Source: Longimicrobiales bacterium (GTDB taxonomy: Bacteria; Gemmatimonadota; Gemmatimonadetes; Longimicrobiales; Gaopeijiaceae). Taken from it: 64,000 nt of DNA. This document shows positions 35,108-44,414 of the stretch, piece by piece. Location: assembly GCA_951813395.1 (NCBI GenBank), contig OX638356.1, forward strand, positions 186,001 through 250,000, read 5' to 3'. Every line of letters begins with the position of its first letter. Position 1 is the stretch's first letter. Made by a program: the position numbers and the translations under genes. The notes under the pieces are model-generated. The model was not told the DNA's origin. It did no database searches and saw nothing but the letters and a program-made list of their open reading frames with translations.

Positions 35108-35677
35108 ATGAGCTACAGAACAAACCCGGATCGCATCCTTGAGAGCATAGATCGGGCGCGCAGCAGAGACATGGAGCGGGCCCTGTCATTGAACGACCGC
35201 CAGGCCCGGGGCCGGGACATGGACACGGACATTCCCGACGGGGATTCGACCACGCCGGAGCGCATGCGGCGCCTTTTCTCCCTGGTCGAATCCGGGTACA
35301 GGAAGGCCGCGCACAGTTCGGAAATGAGGCCCCTTGCCGACCGCTTCCGGGCCATCGGCGACATCTCCCACCACATGGCCCGAGGCGATGTCAGCGTTGC
35401 GATTCACTACATCGACTCGGACCGCCACGACGATGTCGGCGTGGTCCCGTTCGAGATCAGCCCGAAACACCTCGAAGACGCGAAGAAGGAGACGCGCACG
35501 TCGAGACCCGACGTCAACGCGATCAAGATTCTGCGGCTGCGGCTCCGCGATGGCGTGCTGGCCGCCTATCGCAAGATCGACCCGCGTCTTCGCGATGCCC
35601 TGAAGGACCGCGCCGACATCGGTCACGTCGAGGCGGAGGTCACCATGGATCTGCGGCCGAGCGTCCCGGTTTCGTAG
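35108..35677 (+). CDS. Hypothetical protein
   Basis: A 189-residue soluble protein that I do not recognise. The ATG at 35108 is the first after a change to typical coding sequence; an upstream open frame to 34508 overlaps the Yip1-like gene and is rejected. The N-terminal third is rich in Arg and Asp (ILESIDRARSRDMERALSLN). A central core reads FRAIGDISHHMARGDVSVAI, then VGVVPFEISPKHLEDAKKE, and the end is highly charged (LRLRLRDGVLAAYRKIDPRL). It is neither exported nor membrane-bound, and it precedes the PilB-like ATPase gene by 59 bp on the same strand. Confidence 0.7.
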   Translation: MSYRTNPDRILESIDRARSRDMERALSLNDRQARGRDMDTDIPDGDSTTPERMRRLFSLVESGYRKAAHSSEMRPLADRFRAIGDISHHMARGDVSVAIHYIDSDRHDDVGVVPFEISPKHLEDAKKETRTSRPDVNAIKILRLRLRDGVLAAYRKIDPRLRDALKDRADIGHVEAEVTMDLRPSVPVS

Positions 35678-35736
35678 CCACCGCGGCCCATCCAGCCATG
35701 TAGCCGCCCCGGGGGTCGTGTCACCTTCCGGGCACG

Positions 35737-37509
35737 ATGCCCGCACGCGACACGATACTTGGCCGAATCCTCCTGGAAAGCGGTGCGCTGAGCCCCAACG
35801 CGCTGCGCGAAGCGGAAGAGGACCGCGACCGTTCCGGCAGACGCCTGGATGAGGTCCTGCTGCGCCGGGGTCTGGTGGACGAGGCGCAGGTGGCCCGGGC
35901 GTTGGCCGAAATGCTCAACCTCGACTTCGTGGCGCCGCCCCTCGGACCCGATCCGGACGCGCTGGCCCGGGTACAGCCGGCCCTGGCGCGCCGAAAGGGC
36001 ATCCTGCCTCTCGCCGTCCGGGGCCGCAGGCTCACCGTTGCGATGGCCAATCCCCTCGACACGGACGCCGTCGACGACCTTCGCTTCCAGTCCGGGTGTC
36101 ATGTAGAAGCGGTGGCCGCGCCCCGTTCGGCGGTCGTCCAGGGCGTGCTCGACGCGTACGGCGGAGAGCTCCCGGAGCTTCTCGACAGCCTCGAGCGGTC
36201 GGGACGGCGCGATGAGGGGCGCACTCTGCAGGATCTGGAGAACGAGGCGGGCGCGGCCCCGATCGTGAAGATCGTGGACCACCTCCTGTCGAGCGCCATC
36301 GACAAGCGCGCGAGCGACATTCACATCGAAACGCACGGCGCGGGTTCCAGGGTCCGCTTTCGGATCGACGGACTGCTTCAAACCGTGACGGAGTTGCCGC
36401 CTGGCAGCCATCGGGCCGCAATCTCTCGCGTCAAGGTCATGGCCGGACTGGACATCTCGGTCCGCCGGCGCCCGCAGGACGGCGGGTTCACGGTCAGGAA
36501 GCGGAACACCCAGCTCACGGTGCGGGTGTCCACCATCCCGACACTGGGCGGCGAGAAGGCCGTGCTGCGCGTTCTCGATCCGGGCGACGCCCCACGCGAT
36601 CTGTCGTTCCTGGGGATGTCCTCGCACGATCTGGACCGACTGCGCCACCTCCTGCAGCGCCGCCAGGGGGTCCTGCTCGCGTCGGGGCCGACCGGAAGCG
36701 GCAAGACCACCACGCTCTCCGCCGCAGTTGCCGAACTCGCCGCCGGGCAGATCAACATCGTGACGCTGGAGGACCCGGTCGAATACAGGTTCCCGGGCGT
36801 CGCCCAGATGGAAATCGACCAGAAGGCGGGCGTCGACTTCCCGTCCGGACTGCGCGCCATACTGCGCCAGGACCCCGACGTGATTCTCGTGGGAGAGGTG
36901 CGTGACAGGGACACGGCCGAAATCGCGATGTCGGCGGCCGTCACGGGCCACCTGGTGCTTACCACGATCCACACGGTGGACGCGCCGAGCGCCATCACGC
37001 GGCTGCTCGAGATGGGCGTGCCACCCTTCCTCGTGGCGGGCGGCCTTGCCGGGGTGGTTGCGCAGCGCCTGATCCGCAGGGTGTGCTCGCGGTGCGAGGG
37101 GCGCGGGGGCGAATGCACCGTGTGCAACGGCGGCTACCGGGGCCGGAGCGGCGTCTTCGAGGTGCTGGCCGTGGACGACGAGATCCGCACCGCGATCAAC
37201 ACCGGCGCCGCGATCACCTCGCTGCGCCATCTCGCCCGGCGAAACGGCATGGTTACGATGGCCCGCGACGCCCTGCGGCAGGTCGCGGAGGGCGTAACCA
37301 CGCCGCACGAAGCGGGTCAGATCATCGCCCTCACACAGGGGGCTGCGGTCCATTGTGCAAACTGCGACGCGGCACTTCCGCCGGCCGCGGCCGGATGCAC
37401 CATGTGTGGGCGTCCGCGCAGCAACGTCTGCACCTGCGGGGAACCGATCGATGCGCGCTGGAGGTACTGTCCCGCCTGCCAGCGCCCGGTTTCGGCCCTA
37501 TTCGGGTAG
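35737..37509 (+). CDS. PilB/GspE-type secretion ATPase with C-terminal zinc ribbons
   Basis: A 590-residue AAA+ motor for type IV pili or type II secretion. An N-terminal MshEN-like domain (ILLESGALSPNALREAEEDR) is followed by the core: ASDIHIETHG, Walker A GPTGSGKT (317-324), VTLEDPVEYR, Asp box, Walker B LVGEVRDRDTAEIA and TTIHTVDAPSAITRL. The usual zinc site has Cys450, 453, 460 and 463. Unusually, the last ~50 residues add eight cysteines in CxxC/CxC pairs (540/543, 554/557, 565/567, 578/581), probably two more zinc ribbons. No pilin, platform or secretin gene is nearby. Confidence 0.93.
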   Translation: MPARDTILGRILLESGALSPNALREAEEDRDRSGRRLDEVLLRRGLVDEAQVARALAEMLNLDFVAPPLGPDPDALARVQPALARRKGILPLAVRGRRLTVAMANPLDTDAVDDLRFQSGCHVEAVAAPRSAVVQGVLDAYGGELPELLDSLERSGRRDEGRTLQDLENEAGAAPIVKIVDHLLSSAIDKRASDIHIETHGAGSRVRFRIDGLLQTVTELPPGSHRAAISRVKVMAGLDISVRRRPQDGGFTVRKRNTQLTVRVSTIPTLGGEKAVLRVLDPGDAPRDLSFLGMSSHDLDRLRHLLQRRQGVLLASGPTGSGKTTTLSAAVAELAAGQINIVTLEDPVEYRFPGVAQMEIDQKAGVDFPSGLRAILRQDPDVILVGEVRDRDTAEIAMSAAVTGHLVLTTIHTVDAPSAITRLLEMGVPPFLVAGGLAGVVAQRLIRRVCSRCEGRGGECTVCNGGYRGRSGVFEVLAVDDEIRTAINTGAAITSLRHLARRNGMVTMARDALRQVAEGVTTPHEAGQIIALTQGAAVHCANCDAALPPAAAGCTMCGRPRSNVCTCGEPIDARWRYCPACQRPVSALFG

Positions 37510-37531
37510 GAGCCGCGCGCAAAGGTACGAA

Positions 37532-38638
37532 CTACACCTCGAACACCTGCTTGCGCGTCGTCAGAGATTCGATACGAGACATGCGCGGGCGCACACCGAT
37601 CCCCGGGCCGTCGGGCACGGGCATCATGCCGTCGACCATCTCGAACTCCGGGGTCACGATGTCCTCGGCCCAATACCGCCTCGAGTTGGAGATGTCCCCG
37701 GGCAGCGTGAAACCGGCCAGCGTCGCGAGTGCGACATTGTGGGCGCGCCCGATCCCCGATTCGAGCATTCCGCCGCACCAGACGGGCCATCCGGCCGCCT
37801 GGCACAGGTCGTGAATCGCCAGTGAAGACCTGAGTCCGCCCACGCGACCGGGCTTGATGTTGATGTTGCGTCCGGATCCGAGGTGAAGCGCGAGGCGTGC
37901 ATCACCTGCGGAGCGAATCGATTCGTCCAGACAAACCGGCGTGGAAATGATGTTTTGCAAAGCCGCGTGTTCGAGCAGGTCCTCGTGCGAGAGAGGTTGT
38001 TCGATCATCATCAGATCATAGTCGTCCATCGCGGCCAGGCGCTCCAGATCGGCTTCAAGCGAGTAGGCGGAGTTGGCATCGGCCATGATCGGCACGTCCG
38101 GATAGTGCTCACGGACCACACCCAGCATCTCGACATCGCGTCCGGGCTTGATCTTTATCTTGATCTTTCGATAGCCCTCGCGCTTGTACCCCTCAATTTT
38201 GTCCAAGAGCGCCCGATCGCTTTTCTGTAAGCCGATCGACACACCGACCGGCACCGCGTCGACCGCTCCACCCAGCAGTTCCCTCAGCGACACGTTCCGG
38301 CGTTTCGCCTCCAGATCCCACCCTGCCATCTCCACGGCGGCCCTGGCCATTGGATGCCCGCGGAGCCACGGCACAACCTCCAGATGCCGGGCGTCGTCGA
38401 ATTCGGCGCCCACAAGCGCCGGCAGCAGCCACCGCGTCAGGACATGCCACGCCGTGTCCGTCGTCTCATACGTATAGCCGGGCGTTTCTCCCGCCACACA
38501 CTCCGACCAGGCCGTGATTCCGCCGGATTCGAGCGTAAGCAGAAGGACGCGGCGCGCTTGCGTGCCTCCGCTGCTGATTTCAAAGAACTCGCGCAGTTCC
38601 AGAGGCACTTCGCGCAAGACTGCCCGGTCGATTCTCAT
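37532..38638 (-). CDS. menC: o-Succinylbenzoate synthase / N-acylamino acid racemase (enolase superfamily)
   Basis: A 368-residue enolase-superfamily enzyme. Catalytic Lys pairs are in REGYRKIKIKIKPGRDVEML and in NIKPGRVGGL; metal ligands are in IMADANSAY, MMIEQPLSHEDL and CLDESIRSAG. This is the OSBS/NSAR subgroup, where activity may be dehydration in menaquinone synthesis, racemisation of N-acylamino acids, or both. No other men gene is in the window and peptidase genes are near, so NSAR is possible. Tail-to-tail with the PilB gene. Confidence 0.85.
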   Translation of the reverse strand: MRIDRAVLREVPLELREFFEISSGGTQARRVLLLTLESGGITAWSECVAGETPGYTYETTDTAWHVLTRWLLPALVGAEFDDARHLEVVPWLRGHPMARAAVEMAGWDLEAKRRNVSLRELLGGAVDAVPVGVSIGLQKSDRALLDKIEGYKREGYRKIKIKIKPGRDVEMLGVVREHYPDVPIMADANSAYSLEADLERLAAMDDYDLMMIEQPLSHEDLLEHAALQNIISTPVCLDESIRSAGDARLALHLGSGRNINIKPGRVGGLRSSLAIHDLCQAAGWPVWCGGMLESGIGRAHNVALATLAGFTLPGDISNSRRYWAEDIVTPEFEMVDGMMPVPDGPGIGVRPRMSRIESLTTRKQVFEV

Positions 38639-38697
38639 GCGCGTGCCAAAGTTGCTTCGCCGACCGCCTTGTCACGGTCGGCCGGCGGCCGTGGGGC

Positions 38698-39168
38698 CTA
38701 CTCGTCCCCGCCGTCCGTTGCCGCCTTGGCTTCGGCAGCTTCCCGGGCGGCCGCCTCTGCCTTGAGGCGATCGCGCCGGCGTACGGAATGAAGGCCGGTC
38801 AGCAGCGACGTTCTCGACTTGGACCGCACGCCGCCCTGGACCAGCGCATCCCGGATCTGCGGGACCGTGTACCCGTCCCCATAGATCTTGACGAACTTGC
38901 GATAGGCGTACGTTGGGCCCATGCCCCTGAAGGTACCGGCCGGCACGTCCGGGTGACCCGCCCCGGCACTCTTGCGCCGCTTTCTCCGCTTGCGGACCGG
39001 GGCGCGCTTCGGCGCTGCCCTGGGCGCCGCCTTCCGGTCGACTCCGAGCAGGGTCTTCAGTCCAGCGATCGTGTTGCGCAGCGCCTCGCCGCGCTTCTCA
39101 TGGTTCGCCAACTCCGCCTCGGCCTGTTTGAGCGCGGTGCGGTAGTCGTTCCGTGTCCTTGCATCCAT
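38698..39168 (-). CDS. Small basic coiled-coil / winged-helix-like protein
   Basis: A 156-residue protein. Residues 1-45 form a coiled coil (YRTALKQAEAELANHEKRGE). A Lys/Arg/Ala/Pro-rich linker (APKRAPVRKRRKRRK) could bind nucleic acid. Residues ~80-130 (YAYRKFVKIYGDGYTVPQIR then DALVQGGVRSKSRTSLLTGL) resemble a winged helix. The order coiled coil, then winged helix recalls the gene at 1,182-1,889. It has a good promoter upstream. DNA binding is inference. Confidence 0.7.
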   Translation of the reverse strand: MDARTRNDYRTALKQAEAELANHEKRGEALRNTIAGLKTLLGVDRKAAPRAAPKRAPVRKRRKRRKSAGAGHPDVPAGTFRGMGPTYAYRKFVKIYGDGYTVPQIRDALVQGGVRSKSRTSLLTGLHSVRRRDRLKAEAAAREAAEAKAATDGGDE

Positions 39169-39214
39169 TAACCGGCATACTCCTCACGTTGAGTGTGGCC
39201 TGTAGCGCAAACGC

Positions 39215-39243
39215 ATTATAGGAGGTTGTTCTTTGGCGCACAA
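39215..39243 (-). promoter_or_regulatory. Predicted sigma70-type promoter of the small basic protein
   Basis: On the minus strand TTGTGC, 17 bp, TATAAT (perfect -10). It is 47 bp before the ATG at 39168 and is one of the few consensus-like promoters in the window. Confidence 0.65.
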
Positions 39244-39261
39244 GTCATGGTTTTGTTTCGG

Positions 39262-40401
39262 CTATATGGATTCAAAAAGCGCGGCCATCAGACCGATTCT
39301 GCGCGGCACGTCATCGAGCAGGATGTGTTCCCGAAGCGTGTGGGCGCCGCCTCCGTCCGGCCCCAGGCCATCCAGCGTCGGACAGCCGGCCGCGGCGGTG
39401 ATGTTGCCGTCACTGCCACCGCCGGTCGCCTTTTCCTCGATCACGAAGCCCAGCTGAGCCGCCAGCCGGCGAGCTGTTGCAAACATCCTCCCCGATGCCT
39501 CCGTTCGTTCCAGCGGCCCCCTGTTCACACCGCCCTGCAGGCCCAACGCGCATCCCGGGTCGACGGGCTCGAGCGCTTGCAGGGCTTCGTTGACGCGTTC
39601 GGCTTCGACGCCGGTCCAGAAACGAACATCGACCGTGCAACGGGCAGACGACGCGACCACGTTCTCGGCGGTGCCGCCTTCGACAACCCCGACATTGATC
39701 GTGGTCCCTGCGTCCGGATCCGCAAGCTCATGGATCCGGCAAATCTGTCGCGCGATCTCGTGGATCGCACTGGCTCCGGCCTCCGGCTCGATCCCGGCGT
39801 GGGCCAGCCTGCCCTTTACGGCGAGTTCGTAGGCGCTCACGCCCTTGCGCCGGCTCTTAACCGCCCCTCCCGGCGCCGACGGCTCCAGGACGAGCGCCGC
39901 ACGCGACGCCCTGGCTTCGGCTTCGATCGTTTCCCACGAGTGCGGCGACCCCCGCTCTTCGTCGCACGTGATGAGCGCCGAGATGTCCGAAGCCGGCCTG
40001 CGCCCGTTCGCAGCCAGCAGTCGGAGCGCGACGATCGCGACCGCGAGCCCTCCCTTCATGTCGTAGATGCCCGGACCGGTCACTTTCCCCGCGTTGACCG
40101 CAAAGGGGTTCCGTTCCAGCGTGCCCACTGGATGCACGGTGTCCATGTGTCCGAGCACCAGCAGAGGAGGGGCCTTTCGATCCACTCCGGGAATGCGCGC
40201 AAGCAGGTGCTCGCCGAGGCCCGGAGCAGGGATGCGCTCCACGCGACCCGTCACCCCGGCGAGCGCTTCGGCAAGCAGGTCGGCAACGGCAACATTCGCC
40301 GCGACGAGACCGGTCGGCGACTCCGTCTCCACCAGGCTGCGCAGGAACTCGAGGCACTCCGCGGTTCGTGCGCCGGCGTCCGCGATGGACAGGAGCTTCA
40401 T
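39262..40401 (-). CDS. M20 family metallopeptidase (carboxypeptidase G2-like)
   Basis: A 379-residue di-zinc peptidase. Metal ligands are in LGHMDTVHPVGTL (His and catalytic Asp), GPGIYDMKGGLAVA (bridging Asp), CDEERGSPHSW (general base Glu-Glu) and the distal His in GGGAHTLREHILL. The inserted dimerisation domain is present. It is close to glutamate carboxypeptidases. Its ATG overlaps the glcF stop as ATGA, so it is the last gene of the glc operon. Confidence 0.92.
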   Translation of the reverse strand: MKLLSIADAGARTAECLEFLRSLVETESPTGLVAANVAVADLLAEALAGVTGRVERIPAPGLGEHLLARIPGVDRKAPPLLVLGHMDTVHPVGTLERNPFAVNAGKVTGPGIYDMKGGLAVAIVALRLLAANGRRPASDISALITCDEERGSPHSWETIEAEARASRAALVLEPSAPGGAVKSRRKGVSAYELAVKGRLAHAGIEPEAGASAIHEIARQICRIHELADPDAGTTINVGVVEGGTAENVVASSARCTVDVRFWTGVEAERVNEALQALEPVDPGCALGLQGGVNRGPLERTEASGRMFATARRLAAQLGFVIEEKATGGGSDGNITAAAGCPTLDGLGPDGGGAHTLREHILLDDVPRRIGLMAALFESI

Positions 40402-41729
40402 CGGCCCGCTTTCCCGTACAGTCCGCCCCGGCGATAGCTCTCATCGAGCAGTTCGACGAGGTGCAGTACCGGGATTCCGGCTCCGGTCAGCGCGAGGCCG
40501 GCTCCGATCTGCATCATGCATCCCGGATTGCCGGTGACGAGCGCCGCGGCACCCGTTCCCAGCACCGCCCGCACCTTGTCGGACCCGATCCAGCCCCCGA
40601 GACGCGGGTTCGTGAGTCCGTAGATCCCCGCGCCGCCGCAACACTCGGCCGCGCCCGGCAGCGGAACGACGTCGAGGCCCGGGATCGAATCGAGCACGCG
40701 CGCGGGCGGGTCCGCGACCCCCTGCGCGTGCAGAAGGTGACACGGCGCGTCGTAGGTCACCTTCAGGGGCACGCTGCCGCCCGGGATCGGACCCCGCTCG
40801 GCCAGCAGCTGCGAGATGTCCCGCACCCTGGACGCGAGAGCACGTGCGCGGGGAGCCATCTCCTCGTCGTCGGCCAGCAGCGAACCGTACTCGGCCATCG
40901 TCGCCCCGCACCCGGACGCGTTCAGGGCGACGATGTCCACACCGGCCGCTTCGAAGGCCTCCAGGTTGCGCCGCGCCAGGGAGCGGGCGGCGTCCAGATC
41001 GCCGCCGTGGGCGTGCAGAGCCCCGCAGCATCCCTGATTCGGCACGCTCACCACGCGGTAGCCATTGGCTCGCAGAACCCGCACCGTGGCCTGGTTCACG
41101 CGCGAGAACAATCCGGCCTGGACGCACCCGTCGAGCACCCCGACCGTCGGCTTGTCTTCCAGGCGCCGCTGCGTAACCGTCTCCGGCCGAGCCTCCGCAC
41201 GACCCGGCAACGGTGGCGGCGGGGCCGAGGCCGCGAGCATCGCCACGGCCAGCCGCGCCCCTTTCGGGGGACGGCGCCCCGCCAGAATCCGGGTGAGCAG
41301 CGCGGGGAGCCCCGTCGCACGCAAAACGCGCCCCGCAAACATCGCCGGCCGTGCCATCCACGCCGTGCCGAACACGCGAAGGAGGGCGCGGGCGGGTATC
41401 GGGGGCCGGCGGGCGTCGCCACCCACCTGCCGCGCGAGTTCGAGGAGGTGCCCGTACTCTACCCCCGAAGGACATACGGGCTCGCAGGCGCGGCAACCCA
41501 GGCAGCGCCCGATGTGGGTCTGAAAGGCCTCCGCGCCCGGGTCCAGGCGGCCCTCGACCACCGCTTGCATCAGGTACAGCCGGCCGCGCGGCGAATCGGC
41601 CTCGTCGCCCAGGCGCCGATAGGTCGGGCAGGCCGGCAGACAGAATCCGCAGTGGACGCAGTTGAGCAGCCCCTGCTCCTGCTTCCTGACCGCGCCGGCC
41701 AGAGAGTGGACGGCCGTGCTCACGGGCAT
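40398..41729 (-). CDS. glcF: Glycolate oxidase iron-sulfur subunit GlcF
   Basis: A 443-residue protein from the ATG at 41729; the longer frame upstream is spurious. It holds two ferredoxin-like sites, CVHCGFCLPACPTY (Cys24, 27, 30, 34) and CLGCRACEPVCPSG, followed by two CCG domains with NQGCCGALHAHGGD and AAECCGGAGIYGL. It passes electrons from GlcD to the quinone pool. It overlaps glcE by 10 bp and the M20 gene by 4 bp. Confidence 0.94.
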   Translation of the reverse strand: MPVSTAVHSLAGAVRKQEQGLLNCVHCGFCLPACPTYRRLGDEADSPRGRLYLMQAVVEGRLDPGAEAFQTHIGRCLGCRACEPVCPSGVEYGHLLELARQVGGDARRPPIPARALLRVFGTAWMARPAMFAGRVLRATGLPALLTRILAGRRPPKGARLAVAMLAASAPPPPLPGRAEARPETVTQRRLEDKPTVGVLDGCVQAGLFSRVNQATVRVLRANGYRVVSVPNQGCCGALHAHGGDLDAARSLARRNLEAFEAAGVDIVALNASGCGATMAEYGSLLADDEEMAPRARALASRVRDISQLLAERGPIPGGSVPLKVTYDAPCHLLHAQGVADPPARVLDSIPGLDVVPLPGAAECCGGAGIYGLTNPRLGGWIGSDKVRAVLGTGAAALVTGNPGCMMQIGAGLALTGAGIPVLHLVELLDESYRRGGLYGKAGR

Positions 41730-43015
41730 CGCGACGCGAGGACCGATGCCGGATCGAAGAGCTCCTTGATCCGTGCGCCGAGAGCGGGGGCACTCCCCCG
41801 CCCCCCCGCCCACCCCACCCGCGCGGCGACCTTCCCACGCGCCTGGCTCAGCGTCATCGATCCCCCCGCCTCCTCCATCTCCCCACGCGCCCGCGACAAC
41901 GCGCGCACGATGTCTTCGTCCCGGCCCGCGTCCGGCGACGCCTTCACGCGCACGGCGCCGCGCAGCGCATCGGCGGCGACCCCGCCGCCCAGCGCCCCCG
42001 CCAGCACCCTTGCGCGTTCGAACGTGTCGGCCAACCGATCCGGGAGCGCGGCCAGACGCACGACCAGGGCACTCCCCTCCTCCCAGGCGGCACGCTCCCT
42101 GTGCAGCAGGGCGCTCTCGTCGTCACGCACGATTCGCCGAGGCTCCTGCCCGGCGTTGTCGATCAGGCGGGACCGGGCCTCTTCCACCTCGCCCGCGCTT
42201 CCCAGCAACCGCGCCGTACAGATCGTGTCCCCGTTTCCGGCTTCCAGCCCAACAGCCGCAACCGGCAACGAGCTGGTGCACATGGCGTGCGCCAGCGCCG
42301 CCATCTCGGCCGCCCGACCCGCATAACACAGGGTCACGTCGGTCTCGGGACGCGGAAACAGGCGCACCGAAACGCTCGTGATGATCCCCAGGCTGCCCCG
42401 GCTGCCCGTGAAGAGGCGGACCAGGTCGTACCCGGCCACGTTCTTGACCACCCTTCCGCCGATTCGCAGCATGCGGCCGGCACCCGTCACCACGTCGATT
42501 CCCAGGACATTGTCGCGAACCGCGCCGTAACGGCCCTGCATCGCCCCCGAGACACCGCACGCCACCAGCCCCCCCACCGTCCCCGCGTCGGCGCCGGGCG
42601 CGTCCATCGGCAGCCACTGCCCGTTGGGCCGCAGGACGCCATCCAGCTCGGTCATGCCGAGTCCGGCGCCGGCCGTCAGGGTAAGGTCGGCGGGTTCGTA
42701 GTGCTCTACGGCGTTGAGGCGCACACACGACACGATCACGTCACGGGCATGAGTCCACCCGCCGCCCCCCAGCCAGCTCCCCAGTCCCGCGGGGAGCAGG
42801 CGCATGCCCTTTTCGTTCGCCACGCGGACGAGCGCCGACACCTCCTCCACGCTGGCCGGGAAGACAATCACGGGCACTTCCGGGTCGCCCGGCATCCAAC
42901 CCGGCCCGTTCGACCGCCCGCGGGCCCAGTCACGTGCGCTCTCGCCCACGAGGACCCGATCCTCCGGCAGCACCGACAGCACCGGGACGACCCGATCCAC
43001 ACCGGAGTCAATCAC
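41720..43015 (-). CDS. glcE: Glycolate oxidase FAD-binding subunit GlcE
   Basis: A 431-residue FAD-binding PCMH protein, with LLPAGLGSWLGGGGW for the FAD pyrophosphate loop, GADAGTVGGLVACGVSGAMQ and VKNVAGYDLVRLFTGSRGSL. It lacks the C-terminal catalytic part of GlcD, as expected for GlcE. It overlaps glcD by 8 bp. The start is a GTG at 43015. Confidence 0.93.
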   Translation of the reverse strand: MIDSGVDRVVPVLSVLPEDRVLVGESARDWARGRSNGPGWMPGDPEVPVIVFPASVEEVSALVRVANEKGMRLLPAGLGSWLGGGGWTHARDVIVSCVRLNAVEHYEPADLTLTAGAGLGMTELDGVLRPNGQWLPMDAPGADAGTVGGLVACGVSGAMQGRYGAVRDNVLGIDVVTGAGRMLRIGGRVVKNVAGYDLVRLFTGSRGSLGIITSVSVRLFPRPETDVTLCYAGRAAEMAALAHAMCTSSLPVAAVGLEAGNGDTICTARLLGSAGEVEEARSRLIDNAGQEPRRIVRDDESALLHRERAAWEEGSALVVRLAALPDRLADTFERARVLAGALGGGVAADALRGAVRVKASPDAGRDEDIVRALSRARGEMEEAGGSMTLSQARGKVAARVGWAGGRGSAPALGARIKELFDPASVLASRCP

Positions 43016-44405
43016 CGCCGGCGCCCTCCGGAAGGACCTTGCCGGGATTCATCACGCCGCCGGGATCGAACGCCCTGCGCACCCCCCACATCGCGGCGAG
43101 CTCGTCCGGGCCGTAGATGAGTTCCATGTGGTGCTTCTTGTCGAGACCCACGCCGTGTTCGCCCGTGATCGTGCCCCCGGAATCGACGCAGAGCTGCATG
43201 ATCTCCTTCGAGGCGCGCTCGACGCGCTCCAGCTCGTGCTCGTCGCGGCGGTCGAAGAGGATATTCGGATGAAGGTTGCCGTCGCCGGCGTGGAAGACGT
43301 TGGCGACGACAAGATCGTACCGTTCTCCGATCTCCGAAATGCCGCGCAGGATCGCAGGCAGGGTGGTCCGTGGCACGGTGGCGTCCTGCACAAGCAGATC
43401 GGGCGCGATCCGCCCCATGGCGCCGAACGCCTTCTTCCGCCCCTTCCAGAGCGCAATGCGTTCTTCCTCGTCGCGGGCGCTCCGCACTTCACGGGCACCC
43501 GCGCGCTCGCATAGCACCGCCGCCCGCTCGACGTCCTCGTCCAGCCCGGCCTTCAGTCCGTCGAACTCGATCACCAGAGCAGCCTCGGCGTCGGTCGGAT
43601 ACCCCGCGGCGAAGACGCTGTCCTCGACTGCGCGGATCGTGGGACCGTCGATGATCTCCAGAGCGGCGGGCAGCAATCCGGCGCTCACGATGTCGGACAC
43701 GGCCTGCCCCGCGTCATCGATGCGGTCGAAGATGCCGAGCAGCGTTCGCACGCCCTCCGGCACGGGGAGAAGGCCGACCTCGATTTCGGTCGCGATCCCG
43801 AAACACCCCTCCGAGCCCACGAAAAGGCCCACCAGGTCGTACCCCGCCGCTTCGCGTCCCTGGCCGCCCAGCCTGACGACCGATCCATCGGCCAGCACGA
43901 CGGCAAGGCCCGTCACGTAGCGCGAGGTCACCCCGTACTTGAGGCAGTGGGGTCCGCCCGAGTTCTCCGCCACGTTCCCGCCGATCGTGCACGTCGTCTG
44001 GGAGGAGGGATCCGGCGCGTAGTACAGCCCATGCACCCGCGCCGCGGCCGAGAGTTCCGCGTTGATCACGCCCGGCTGGAGCACGGCCCGCCGGTTCGGC
44101 GCATCGATGTCCAGGATCCGGTTCATCCGCGCCGTGCCGATCACGACCGCCCCGTCGAGCGCCACCGCGCCCCCCGACAGTCCGGTCCCCGCGCCCCGCG
44201 GCACGATCGGCAGCCCGTGCTCCGCGACCGCGCGCACGGCTCCCTGCACCTGCTCGGTGGAGCGCGGCAGCACGACCGCGCCGGGGCGGTGCCGGTAGGC
44301 GGTCAGGGCGTCCGATTCGTAGACGAGAAGCCGATCCTCGTCCAGGATCACGCCGTCGCGACCGCAGATCTCAACAAGCGACTTCGCGAGGGTGGCTGGA
44401 ACCAT
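43008..44405 (-). CDS. glcD: Glycolate oxidase catalytic subunit GlcD
   Basis: A 465-residue FAD-linked oxidase. RGAGTGLSGGAVALDG and CTIGGNVAENSGGPHCLKYG bind FAD; the C-terminal half has NVFHAGDGNLHPNILFD and TGEHGVGLDKK, with the metal/substrate His residues of the D-2-hydroxyacid oxidase family. With GlcE and GlcF it oxidises glycolate (or D-lactate) to glyoxylate (pyruvate) at the membrane. It starts 9 bp after the MBL gene. Confidence 0.94.
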   Translation of the reverse strand: MVPATLAKSLVEICGRDGVILDEDRLLVYESDALTAYRHRPGAVVLPRSTEQVQGAVRAVAEHGLPIVPRGAGTGLSGGAVALDGAVVIGTARMNRILDIDAPNRRAVLQPGVINAELSAAARVHGLYYAPDPSSQTTCTIGGNVAENSGGPHCLKYGVTSRYVTGLAVVLADGSVVRLGGQGREAAGYDLVGLFVGSEGCFGIATEIEVGLLPVPEGVRTLLGIFDRIDDAGQAVSDIVSAGLLPAALEIIDGPTIRAVEDSVFAAGYPTDAEAALVIEFDGLKAGLDEDVERAAVLCERAGAREVRSARDEEERIALWKGRKKAFGAMGRIAPDLLVQDATVPRTTLPAILRGISEIGERYDLVVANVFHAGDGNLHPNILFDRRDEHELERVERASKEIMQLCVDSGGTITGEHGVGLDKKHHMELIYGPDELAAMWGVRRAFDPGGVMNPGKVLPEGAGGD

Positions 44406-44414
44406 TCGGGCAAG

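Noticed and set aside
40368-42326. A 652-codon plus-strand open frame across glcE/glcF
   Set aside because: Antisense to genes with clear FAD and Fe-S motifs; a product of high GC content.
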